DNA from: Torymus aiolomorphi
Taxonomy: Eukaryota > Arthropoda > Insecta > Hymenoptera > Torymidae
Length of the DNA stretch: 64,000 nt
Direction of reading: 5' to 3'
Assembly (NCBI GenBank): GCA_036365515.1
Contig: CM070874.1
Span: forward strand, 176,936,297-177,000,296
In this document: one piece after another, positions 44,130 to 54,747 of the stretch
How the letters are laid out: each line of letters opens with the position of its first letter
How positions within the stretch are numbered: position 1 is the stretch's first letter
The notes under the pieces: generated by a model
The model's database searches: none
Seen by the model: only the letters and a program-made list of their open reading frames with translations
What the model was told of the DNA's origin: nothing
Made by a program: the position numbers and the translations under genes

Positions 44130-45770
44130 CAAATTTTTCATTTTCGAAAAATTTATTTTTGTTTTTTTTTTTTTAATGATCGGATTTAAATTTTTGAATC
44201 GGATGGGTCGCATTCGAAAGAGCATAAAAAAACCTATAATTAAAAAAAAAAAGAATTATCTAGCTATGACGGTTCTCTTGTTATTAACAAAAACGTATTT
44301 TTTTTTTTAAAAAGCTAATAACTCCTAAAATAAACGGTCAATTTTTTGGAGAAAATTCACGATAATGCAGAATATAAATTGCTATAATCTGTGAAAATTT
44401 TAATCCATTCTGTTGGTTAGTTTTTGAGAAAAAAATTAAAAAATGGAAAAATGTGTTCTCTATGTCGCACGTTTTATGGAGTAAACCTGGATTAATCGCT
44501 TTGTAATTTCTTATAGAGGTAGATTTTGGATAGATCTCGGCTAAGTTCTTTGAGCTACATGATCGGTCCATAAATTTCTGAGATATTTGAGGTTAAAATT
44601 ATTTTAACCTTTTTTTCAAATCGAAATTTCTCGAAAACGGCTCTATGTATCTGAATCGGATCCATGGCATTCAAAAGCGAATTTAAATACCTATATTTTC
44701 TAAAAAAAATTATTTTTCTAGCTATCACGGTTCTTTTGTTATTAATAAAAACGTAAACATAGAAAAATGAAAAAAAATGAGTTTGATATGTCTAATCATT
44801 GCGGGAGTAAAAATTGACTTAATCGCTTCAAAATTGCTCCTAGAGGTGGATTTTGTATAGTTTTCGGTCGAGTTATTTGGGCAATATGATTGGTCCATAG
44901 AGATAGGAGATATTTGAGGTTAAAATATTTTTAACCTTTTTTCAAATCGTAATTTCTCGAGAATAGCTCTATGTCTGCGAAGGGAATGGGTAGCATTCGA
45001 AATAGAATTAAAATAGCTATATTTCCTAAAAAAAAAAATTTTCTTTTATAGGATGTTCTGTTATTATAAAAAAAAACGTAAGCATTGAAAAATGAAAAAA
45101 TAAAAAAATGAGTTTTGTATGTGCAATGATTGCTGGAATAAAATTGACTTATTCCCTTCAAAATTTCTTGTAGAGGTGTATTTTTTAGATTTTTATGTCG
45201 ATTTCTTGGGGCAAAATGATTGGTCCATAAATTTCAGATATTTGAGGTTAAAATATTTTTAATAAAATTAATAAATGAAAAAAATTGAGCTTTGTATGTC
45301 TAACGATTTTGGAAGTAAAATTGACTTATTTCGCTTCTTTAAATCATTTATTAGATGCAATTAATAATGTGTCAACACAAAAGTATTTATGTTAAGATAT
45401 AAATAATACAAAATAACCTACCTACTTGGAACGCAATTAATACACATTCAATTCACGATATATAAAAACCCTTTTCATAATTAATATTACCTCCAAATTA
45501 TTTTACTGTGATCAAGATTATATGGCTACTTCTTAAAATATTTGATATTTAACATTATGGTATTTCTGAAAATGACTTTCTCGGTTGCACAATAACTAGA
45601 GTAAAATTGTTTTATTTTCTTTGAAATTTTGTAGAGATGTTGAGTTTGTATATTATTTATTATATTAGTTCTTATGGTAATAAAAGAATTTGTTTATGAA
45701 TTTGAGATATTTTAGGCTAAAACAGTTTTAGCCATCTTTTCATATCAAAATTTTTCGAAAACGGCTTTAT
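44130..45770. repeat. Degenerate tandem array, ~325-bp period
   Basis: The words GAT(C/T)GGTCCATA...GAGATATTTGAGGTTAAAAT recur at about 44570, 44893 and 45219 and, more decayed, near 45690, spaced 323-326 bp, each followed by TTTCTCGA(A/G)AA and GGCTCTATG-like words. AT-rich, no gene. Confidence 0.75.
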
Positions 45771-46393
45771 GGATATGTTACTAGAAAGTGGAAATGACGC
45801 GCGATACGCACGCGTGTTGTTTTCTTGCTTTTTCTAATTTAATAAGCTATTAGGTTCATTATTTAAAAATATTGCAACGAGGTATAATGAAGGTAGGTTA
45901 ATGAAATTGTCGATCACTCAAAAAACATGTATTTTTTATGAATAACTAAAGACGGTATTATTTAAATAAAATTAAAAATATACCCCTACAGCGAGTTTTC
46001 AATCATTATGAAAGCAGATAAGATTATGAAAATAAACAATTTATTAAAATAATACAGATGTTTGTTATTTCTTAAAGAACTAATTATTTTGAAATATTTT
46101 CAATACTTGTTTTTCAGAGAATATTTCATAAATCGACTCAAAATTTTAACCACTTATTACACTTATTAAAAACTATATTTGGTTAAAATTTCAATACATT
46201 TTCTTCATTTGTTCTTGAGAAAAATTATTTTATAAAAATATAAAAAAAAGAATTGATAAATTAGTTTGAGGAAGCTACGTGCCAATGAATTGGCAGCGTT
46301 TTTTTTTTTTTTTTTTACATATGCGCGATACATAAGAATCGAAACTAATTATAATAATGCCATTAACAAGTATAAGATTTTGAAAAAAGTCTG

Positions 46394-46454
<61 letters not shown>

Positions 46455-46467
46455 CTTGATTCTTCGT
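45771..46467. other. AT-rich non-coding, poly-T and (TA)n
   Basis: Poly-T at 46299-46315 and (TA)n at 46399-46451. Nothing else seen. Confidence 0.6.
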
Positions 46468-47118
46468 TTACACTGACGATTCATCCGTTTGCTGCTTCCA
46501 AAGGTCCTTTAACGCTCTTCGTAAATTTTCCAACTGGTCGTTTCTATCTTGCTCTCCACTTCGTTTTTTATTCCGCCATCCTGGAAGAAAACATTTGCGG
46601 ACCACGACTGCCAGGACGAGGATACCAATAATGCCCCCACCCGGAACTACTGAAGTAACTTGATACGTCCCGAGTGTACTTTTTAGGGACTTAAATTCAG
46701 CCAGTGTTCGGACTTTTTGGACAATATCACGTAATGTAAGGTCTTTCTCTGATGGAGCGTTATCGAGGAGTCTTTTGCCTCCGGTTGTGGCATTGGCGTA
46801 TTCGTCGTGGATGGTTTGTGTTACCAGGTAGGGAAACTCGACATTACCCAAGGCTTCTTTAATTATGGATGTTACGTTAAGACAACCTTTCAAACGGGTA
46901 ATTTCAGAGTTATAATTGTTTATTTTCCGAGATGGAGTAAGAAGCGCGTCGAATGTATGGGCCGAGCATTCCGGTTGTAATTTGAGAATGCCTGTACCCG
47001 ATAAGCGGAAGGAATAATGGTCGCCGCGACGGCATTGCACATACACGTGTTCGGTAGCAACCGTTGAATAGGCCCACGAATTGGTTGCGTCAATTATGCA
47101 ACTAGTTAACGGGACCCT
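46468..47118 (-). pseudogene. Errantivirus-like envelope protein remnant
   Basis: A continuous 217-codon frame that opens directly after a 3' splice site (CCTTTTTACAG, 47119-47129), as expected for spliced env mRNA of insect errantiviruses. It has no ATG or signal peptide at its start, so most of the surface part is gone. Remaining: a Cys-containing ectodomain end, a glycine-rich lead (VVPGGG), a hydrophobic membrane span (IIGILVLAVVV) and a basic cytoplasmic tail. It cannot make a complete envelope protein. Confidence 0.7.
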
Positions 47119-47306
47119 GTAAAAAGGACACGTGTGTTATTAAACGTGTGCGCAATGAAAATCTTTTTTTGTTATGCTTCTTTCGTTTTTTTTTTTTGTT
47201 TTTTTGTTGTCGCGTCCCTAAGCCGCAAAAAAAATAATAAAAAAAACGAATTTTCTCAGTCGATTTTTAGAATCATTTCAAAAATTTTATTTTCTATATT
47301 TCGGGG

Positions 47307-48695
47307 CTATATATCGCCAGTTTTTACCAAAGAAGCTCTTTTAATTTTATTAACGTGCACTATTTTTACCACGTTTTCGTTTTGGATATGAACATTATGT
47401 GTTTGGTAATTTATTTTCGTGATTTCGTAAGGACCTTCGTATTCTATCCCAAATTTTCCTTTTTTTGGTTCCTTAAGTAAATATACTAATTCGCCTTCTC
47501 GAAAGTGTTTGGTATTAAGTTTCCGGTCATAGTAGTATTTTGAGCGATATTTTGCCTGTACTGCGTTCATTGCTGCTAAGGTTTGAAGTTGCGTCAGGTT
47601 CGACGTCATGTCGCTGACGTAATCGTTAAAGGTGAGAAATTTTTCTTTCTACGGGAAGCTTGATGGTGTGCGAGCTTTTATGACAAATAATAATTCGTGG
47701 GGAGAAAAATTTGTACTCTCGTGCTCTGTGTTGTTATAAGCGTATTGGCAAATAGCTGTCCAATTTGACCAGTCGTTCGTAGTTTGCATATATTTTCGTA
47801 AATATTCCGTTAAGGTGTAGTGCATCCGTTCGATTGATCCGTTTGATTGTGGATGGTAAGCTGTTGTGCAGTATTTCTTAATTTGAAATATTTTTGCAAA
47901 TTCTTCTAAGAGCTTGTTCCTAAAATGTGTGCCCTGGTTTGTCAATGTAGCTGCCGGAGGACCAAGCAAATAATTCGCTCAGTCAGGGCTCGAGCTACTT
48001 CCTCCACGTTTGCGCGTTTAACAGGTGTGAGGATGATATACTTAGTCAGCGCATCTTGCGCGGATAAGATATATCTGAAACCCTCGCTCGTCTCCTCGAG
48101 AGGGCCGTAGAAGTCAAGCGAAAGTTGCGCAAACGATAATGCTGGGGTATTACTTATCAACATCGGTAGTTTGGTTTTTACTCTGACCAGCTTATTGTTC
48201 TGACAAGTAGCGCATCGAAGTACAAACTGTTTTACGTCCGGCCGCATATTTCGCCAATAGTATTCTTTTGCGATCTTACTATAAGTTTTGTTGATTCACC
48301 GATGTCCACCTATTGCTGCTTCGTGAAATTCCCTCATAAGCTTATATCTTTCCTGCACGGGCGGAACGGGTAAATTATTGTTATATATGACGGCGATAAG
48401 AGGCGTGCCAGCAAAAATATGCTCAAATAAAGTAAGCTCACTCGGTGATAGAGAGAACGGCCAGATCTCTAGTTATAGCTATAGTTTGAATATTTTTTTT
48501 TCTGACTGTCGCCTTTAGGGTACGCAAGCATTTTTTGATATCTGATCTGAGCGGTCTGTCGTCAATATGGTTTTTGATGTAAATGCTGATCATGTTTATT
48601 TCTCGCGCCTGTGAAATATTAATTTCGCCGATTGTGAACTCCCTACTTGTAGGTTCTTCAGTGTTTAGATATCCCCTTTCTAGAAATGCTTCCAA
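47307..48695 (-). pseudogene. Errantivirus-like integrase
   Basis: FHEAAIGGHR and CATCQNNK (zinc site), LSLDFYGPLEE (first Asp), TLTNQGTHFRNKLL (Asn where the second catalytic Asp is expected), YHPQSNGSIERMHYTL (Glu) and C-terminal YYDRKLNTKHFREGELVYLLKE...FGIEYEGPYEI. Frame changes at about 47945 and 48290. The Asp-to-Asn change plus stops make it inactive. Confidence 0.88.
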
Positions 48696-48812
48696 AACTT
48701 TCGTGCTAAGGAATCCGTCGTTCGGATGCTAAATACGCGATGTTTTCTTTGTACGTGAACGGGTGTTCACTTAACACGCTTAATTTTGTGAGTGGGGGTG
48801 GTTCTTCGCCTT

Positions 48813-49760
48813 CTAATAATGCCCATGGGGCTTTTCGCGCAGTGGTCTAGCTTCCACGACTAGATAGCGTTGCAGCGTCCTATTACGCGTCGATTGTATA
48901 TTTTCGTCGTTGCCGGGGGATTGTGGTTGAGAGGCACTGCTTGCATTGCCTCCGTCTGTTGGCTCGACGACCTTATATCTGCTTATCTCTATATTGTTTC
49001 CAGGAACTTTGCCTGTACTTAAAGAGTTGGATTTATATGAATTATGTTGCTCAGCACCATGCTCGCTCGGCGAGTATGGGTTGTAATTCCTCGATTGATT
49101 GTGAGCGTCGCCGTTCCTTGTATGCTCATTACAAGGAGGGAGCACAGGGGTATTTTGCGACTCGACTTTAGTGTGCATGTTCACGTTACTAGAATTAGGC
49201 GAAAAATTATCATCTCCGTTTTCTGGATTATTTGGCTTTTCGAGAGATAGGTTGGCTCTAGAGTCGTTATCGTCGGCAATATGGAGGTAGGGTGTGAAGT
49301 GACATCCAGTTAAATGTAAATGAATAAAATGCGCGGTTTTATTGGCAATGAGGTGACAATATAAGGTTTTGTCTGGAGATATTTCGTAGTGGATGCAAAT
49401 ATTTTTGTCAAATTCGCGTGCAAAAATGTATGTGCAGTCCACGTCGCCGTACTGATTGTCAGATGCCAAGATTCCTTTTGCGGAATTTTGGTCTCCACAC
49501 TGATCTAGTACTGCAGATTTAAGTAAGAGTCTTCTAAGTTCTAATGCTGAAATATTCAGTTGCGTTAATTTGATTAGTGAGTGGAAAAGACAGTTACCGA
49601 TAGGAAGGCTTGGTATGTCATCTGAGCGATACAGCGCTGCCTCGGGGCATATACGTACATATACGTGCGTCAGCACGTTAGCACAACTGCGCGAGGAATC
49701 GTAATATGAGGAGCCTCGCGTTCTATCAGAGTTGCGTGGAATCCCTTGGAAGTCTTCCAT
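48813..49760 (-). CDS. OTU-like cysteine protease domain in Gypsy polyprotein spacer
   Basis: 315 codons uninterrupted, between RNase H and integrase. Residues 50-160 have the OTU layout: IGNCLFHSL (Cys57; family DGNCLFR), SALELRRLLL, NQYGDVDCTYIFAREF, KNICIHYE and GCHFTPYL (His154; family H-Y/F). The Asp of the DGNC box is Ile here, so the triad may be impaired or use another acid. Residues 165-315 are Asn/Ser-rich and low-complexity. OTU enzymes remove ubiquitin; in viruses some also cleave polyproteins. The ATG may not be a true start, since coding-like sequence extends upstream to 50197 in other frames. Confidence 0.65.
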   Translation of the reverse strand: MEDFQGIPRNSDRTRGSSYYDSSRSCANVLTHVYVRICPEAALYRSDDIPSLPIGNCLFHSLIKLTQLNISALELRRLLLKSAVLDQCGDQNSAKGILASDNQYGDVDCTYIFAREFDKNICIHYEISPDKTLYCHLIANKTAHFIHLHLTGCHFTPYLHIADDNDSRANLSLEKPNNPENGDDNFSPNSSNVNMHTKVESQNTPVLPPCNEHTRNGDAHNQSRNYNPYSPSEHGAEQHNSYKSNSLSTGKVPGNNIEISRYKVVEPTDGGNASSASQPQSPGNDENIQSTRNRTLQRYLVVEARPLREKPHGHY

Positions 49761-50196
49761 ATAAGCTGATAATTCCGGACCATCATCGAAAAAGGGATCA
49801 CGAAGAGTATCTGCTCTGGCCCTGTCTGCTTTTGGGGCTGCTGCATGTGTTCCGTTGCCTTTTTCGGACTTCTAACGTGAAGATGACCCTATTGCTCATA
49901 TCATCTAATTCCCGTAACGGGGGATGAGATGACGCGTTCAGGGGATGTATAATGGTTTTTTCCTTATCTGGCTTTACCGTACGGGAAGGTGAGTTTCCAT
50001 GTTTTACCTTGTCATCGACCCTGCGTGACCTTGTTTGATTGGGTGTCTGCTTCCCATATGTCTATACGCACGCCCTCTTTTCCGTGATAATTCTGTTCCT
50101 GTATATCGACGCTTAGTTTTGCGTGCATTTTATTAGTTATTTGCGGTAATATAAAATCTTGTAGCCGAGGGCTTTGTTTTCCCTGTGTTGGTATTT

Positions 50197-51740
50197 TCAG
50201 TATTTCGGAGTCATCGGTATCAAAATAGTTGTATTATTTGGTTGTGAATTACCCTGCTCGGTGGCTGAGTTTGGATGCACATTTGCTGCTGGAGTTTTTG
50301 CATTTTGAAAATTTTGTGCAAATGACAAATTTTCCTCTCGAGGAGTGGGAGACTTAGCTATAGTTTCTTCTAGCGAGATAGTTTCGTTTTCAAATGTTAC
50401 GACCTCGAGCTGTTCTATGTGTTCACTCAGAGGTGTGTGGCTTGGCTGATTTAAAAACGAGTCGTTATCAGCTGTGTCATCGGGATCAAATAACGTGAGT
50501 AGTGTGCGCTGTATTTGCAAGAGTGAGCCTGGTGTGATAATAGTATGCGCTTTTTTCTTACGTGGTTTTCGTATCTTTTGCTTAATTATCAATACCGACA
50601 AATTTGTTTTACGAGTACGTTTCCTACCTTGTCGCGTCGGGTTGGAGGTTAATTTTGGGTTACTTAATGTGAGATCATCACTTATAGGTTCCATTTGGAC
50701 ACTATCGTTTCCAAATTCAACTGGAGCGAGCTTAATAGATTCTGGTAAAATTCCAGTTATACGTTTAAGCTCGATGGTGCTTAATTGGTATTTATTTTTT
50801 TCAGTACGGTTTAGCCTGACATTACTAAGTACTGAACTAAAACTTACATTATACTCATAGCCCAAGACGTACGTATTACGTTGATTTGGGATTTCGGAGA
50901 GCCACCGAATATGCAGTGTTTTATCACCATGATAAATATTATGAGTGGTTTGGCATAGGAAAAATCCATCTTCAACGTTCCTAACAGCTAAAAATTCATT
51001 TGCTCTGTATATGAGTGCGTTATCGTTTCGCGTTTTCTTGCAAGCTCTTGTCTCCTGTGAATTTTCTGAATCAGATGTATCTATCTTAATTTTCTTGCAG
51101 CGATTAAGACCCTTATTTTTAACTGCCCTTGAAATAAATATTCTTGCTGGCGGTGCGTCCGAGAATCTGCTTGTCTTTTCTTCCTGCTCGTTAGCTAATT
51201 GATAAAGTTCCACGCGCGGTCGCTCGGGGTTTGCCTCGCCATCACGCGTGATCGGATTACGTGATAGTGCATCAGCTGTTACATTACGATTGCCGGACCT
51301 ATACACAACGTCAAATGAATATCCTATAAGCGCGGCCTTTAATCTATTAAAGCGTAAATCGGATTTTTTCGATGTATGAAAGTGTTTTAGCGGTTCGTGG
51401 TCTGTTACGACCGTAAACTTTCTACCGTAAATATAATGTCTAAAATGTTCTTTCGCGAAAACAACAGCTAGTAGCTCCTTATCGTAAGTTGGATAACGGA
51501 ATTCTCTGCTCCTCAAAGGCCTCGATGCGTAAGCGCACGCTCTATCTTTACCGATTTTTCCTTGGCTTAGCATTGCCCCCAGGGCGTAATCTGACGCATC
51601 TGTCGTTATGATACGCTACATAATAATTCTTTAAGCTTATCAAATGCTTGTTGTTGTTCGCTGCCCCAGGTGAATTCTACGCCCTTGTGTAGCAGTTTCG
51701 ATATAGGGTAAGCAATGTGGGCAAAATTTGGAATATACCT
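50197..51740 (-). pseudogene. RT end, RNase H and first half of the extra spacer
   Basis: It begins with the RT tail YFRRYIPNFAHIAYPI and FTWGSEQQQAFDKL; then ITTDASDYALGAMLSQ, RPLRSREFRYPTYDKELLAVVFA, TDHEPLKHFHTS and NVTADALSRNPI: a complete Gypsy RNase H. After it the same frame continues for about 330 residues. Near its middle, NEFLAVRNVEDGFFLCQTTH...LHIRWLSEIP, YVLGYEYNVSFSSVLSNVRL looks like a small all-beta reader domain (Tudor/BAH-like; my reading, uncertain), followed by basic RKTNLSVLIIKQKIRKPRKKK. Coding continues in other frames to 49760. Confidence 0.75.
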
Positions 51741-52335
51741 TCTGAAATAGCTAAATAATGCGATTCTACTGATTCACAGGGTTGGAGATCAACCACAGGT
51801 ACGTCGATTTCTATATAATCATGGCTAGTATTGATGCATTCGGCGTAAATTTCTCCTTTGTGATTTTCGGCTACGAAATTCCCGAATAATATGCTCGGGT
51901 GCAGATCCATGGGCGAAACCCAACCGACAGTTACGTCATTGTTTACATGAGCGTTGATTACCATTCGAACTCGAGGGGGAATTGTAATTTTTCCATCTGT
52001 TGTAAATGGGATAATAATATTATTCAACGTAATATGTTTTCTGGCAGCATCAATGCATCCGGAAAATTCGTTGATAATGTCCCAACCCAATAATCCTTCC
52101 ATCTCTATGGGGAAAGTATCTGGTACAACATGAATTTTACAACGTAGTCCGTGGAGAGTTCGGTCACTCCTTTAATTTCGACAATCTCGTGTTTATTTAT
52201 TAACGTGTTGAATTGTATATGGCTAATTTTTATTACAGAAATATCTGCACCTGAGTCGGCAAAAAATTGTGCTCTTCCATTTAATAGGTTTGGACTTTCC
52301 AAAATCACAATGGGCGGTTTTCTTCCGGTTTTCAA
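51720..52335 (-). pseudogene. Errantivirus-like protease and linker
   Basis: AQFFADSGADISVIKISH carries the aspartic protease site DSGAD; a frame change follows, then EGLLGWDIINEFSGCID (second conserved block) and a linker. The frame leaves this domain near 51735 and enters the end of an RT without the palm. Confidence 0.82.
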
Positions 52336-53667
52336 AAATTTAATAGTGGCACATCTGCGAGGCTGTATCTCGTCGGGTTTCCCGAATTTGTATTTTCGCC
52401 TCCATTTCGTTGTTTGTTATTGAAGAAATTTCGGCCATTTTTTCCATCGTATTTTAATTTTCCGGCAAATAATTCTCTTTTAAGTTTTATGCAATCGACA
52501 AATGCATGGTTTTCTCCCTCGCAATACTTATAAGGTGGTGAGGGGGTTTCTTGTAGCAAACATTTTCGTCGTGGCCTCTGACACCGCAAAATGTGCAATA
52601 TTTGTGCGGTATCCGACCATAGCGGTGCAGCGGGAGTGTGTAGCTGCTGCGCTGATGCTTGTGAGTTTTGAGATGCTTTTGACAATGCTTCGAGTACCTA
52701 TTGAAGTTGCTGCTGTACCGGTTGCTGAAAAATCTGCTGAACTGAGCACTGAGGTGGTAGCTGGGGCGTCTGTTGTGCTAAATGTTGAAGTAATGGTTGG
52801 AGCGTTTGTTGAGCCGAATATTGAGTCGATGGTTGAAGCATTTGTTGAGCCGAATATTGAATCGATGGTTGAAGCATTTGTTGGGCCGAATATTGAGTCG
52901 ATGGTTGGTGCATTTGCTGAGCTGAGTATTGAGATAGTGACTGAAGCATTTGCTGAGCCGATGGTGCTGTAGGGCTCGGATAAGTAGCGCTCCTACGGGC
53001 GCTTTGCTTGCACTCAAAGTCTACTGCAAGTCTGATCGCTTCGCTCAGCGAACGAGGTCGTTCACTCCGTACTTGGAAGTCATATGGGTGAGACAACCCG
53101 AATAAGAATTGCTGTAAAGCATCATTCAAGATCAGGCGCGGAGTCGTAAACTGTCAGCAGGCGATTATGTAATTTTTGAACGCGCAGTCCAAAATCGCCT
53201 ACTGTTTCATTTTGCTTTTGGCTAATCACTTTTATTTGCGCGACTATCTCATCAGCAATACCCACGTTACTGTATTGCATAGTCAGCTCTACGAGTAACT
53301 GTTCCACTGAACTGTAGCTTGATAATCAGGCCACGTAGCCCTCGGCTGCACGTCCAGTCAACTTTTCGTCTAGAGCAAAAATGATGTAACTCTCGCACTC
53401 GTGAGGGAAGCTAACGACTGTGCGCCGTATCGCAGCGCAAAATAAATTCAAATTATCGGGGTTTCCGTCGAAACGTGGTATAAGTCTTATAGCCTGTGAA
53501 AGAGTTAAGGCATTCGCATTTGCACGGGTAGGAGTTATCAACGAAGCGCCATCGCGCGCGAGGTTGGGCGATGCGTAGGGGCGATTGCTATTTGTATTAG
53601 TGTGTATATGTGGTACCTCGGGAGGATAGTAATGTGAAGGGTTTTTCCTAAAAGTAAAAACATCCAT
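52332..53667 (-). pseudogene. Errantivirus-like gag
   Basis: LSQAIRLIPRFDGNPDNLNLFCAAIRRTV is a typical Gypsy gag core; after frame changes QFLFGLSHPYDFQVRSERPRSLSEAIRLA. The C-terminal half is a glutamine-rich array of roughly 14-residue units (SAQQMLQPS.QY), encoded by 42-bp DNA repeats at 52760-52975, then a single CxxC...H.C-like site in KYCEGENHAFVDC. Builds the particle. Confidence 0.8.
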
Positions 53668-53849
53668 GTTACTGGCTGCGGGTTGAGTATAATTTATTGT
53701 GTTATAACTAGTGTGCGATAGATGCTCTGTTGCATGACTCGGAAAAGCAATTTGTCGATTTTTAAATTCGTGTTGAGGCGCTTGTGCTCTTTTTATCGCG
53801 TGTACGTGATATACAAAATCTATACAGACGCTCTTGATGCTAACATGGA

Positions 53850-54735
53850 TATTTGGAAGAAAATGCGCAATCTAGACCTCTTACCTAAGCGATAAGAGGA
53901 AGACCTTCATGGTTTCACGCCGGCGGAATTAAACAGAGACTTTGCTGGTATCTCTCTGTCCCCCGAAAATGTGGAGGATACAATGGATTTTATCCTGCCT
54001 GCTAGTGAGGATGGTTTTTCATTCCATCCTGTAGACCTAAGCGATATTGTCTTAGCAATTTCACACTTCTCCTCGCAGGTAAAGGGGGCGGACGGAGTGT
54101 CCCAAAGGGTGATTGCGAAGGCTTTGCCAGTAATTGGTAATTTTCTAGTTAAAATCTTTAATTCTTCTCTTGCTCAGGGGATCTTTCCGAGTGCATGTAA
54201 GCGACCACAACTAATCGCGCTTAAAAAGAATGTTGCTACGTCAACAGTCTCGGACTTCCGTCCTATAGCGCTGCTCTGCTTGCTACCAAAAGTACTCGAG
54301 AAGATACGGATGGCCATTGGCAACAAAAAAGTTATGCTATTGTTACTATTCAACTTTAGTAAGGCATTCGATACGATATCTCCGTCGAAGCTTCTGCGGA
54401 AGCTTCATCAGCTAGGATTCTCCAGGTCGGCTCTCCTGTGGATAAAATCATACTTGCAAGATCGATCCCAGATGGTTAGTACAAATAATAATGGAAATTC
54501 TGAGTGGTTAGAAACAAACCTGGGAGTTCCACAGGGTCGATCATAAGCCCCTTACTATTTTGCCTACACCTCAATGAATTTCGTGACACACTTGACGGAC
54601 GGACGATACAAGATGTTTTTTTACGCGGACGACCTCCGAATTTACCTTCACACCACGAAAGATGAAATTGTGAAGTATTCCAATGTAAACTCTCAGAGTG
54701 GCAAACTCTAGAAACCCAAAAGTACAATTATATAT
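53850..54735 (+). pseudogene. Non-LTR retrotransposon RT, copy 2, catalytically dead
   Basis: Same family as 34455-36660: MDFILPASEDGFSFHPVDLSDIV, KGADGVSQRVIAKALPVIG, DFRPIALLCLLPKVLEKI, then a deletion of about 40 residues that removes the QAGFR block, LLLFNFSKAFDTI (motif A Asp is Asn), LGVPQGRS, a stop, and FYADDLRIYLHTTKDE. It ends in (TA)n at 54730, without a 3' UTR. Confidence 0.88.
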
Positions 54736-54747
54736 ATATATATATAT

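Larger units (their letters stand above)
46468..53667 (-). mobile_element. Errantivirus-like Gypsy element, internally deleted, with large extra coding region
   Basis: From high to low: gag, protease, (RT missing), RNase H, a spacer of about 2.6 kb coding for extra domains, integrase, env remnant. No LTRs found at either end. The size of the spacer between RNase H and integrase is far beyond the usual Gypsy layout. Confidence 0.8.

Noticed and set aside
52502..52972. Plus-strand frame with repeated VEAFVEPNIESM units
   Set aside because: Antisense of the Gln-rich gag repeat; the 42-bp DNA repeat keeps several frames open.
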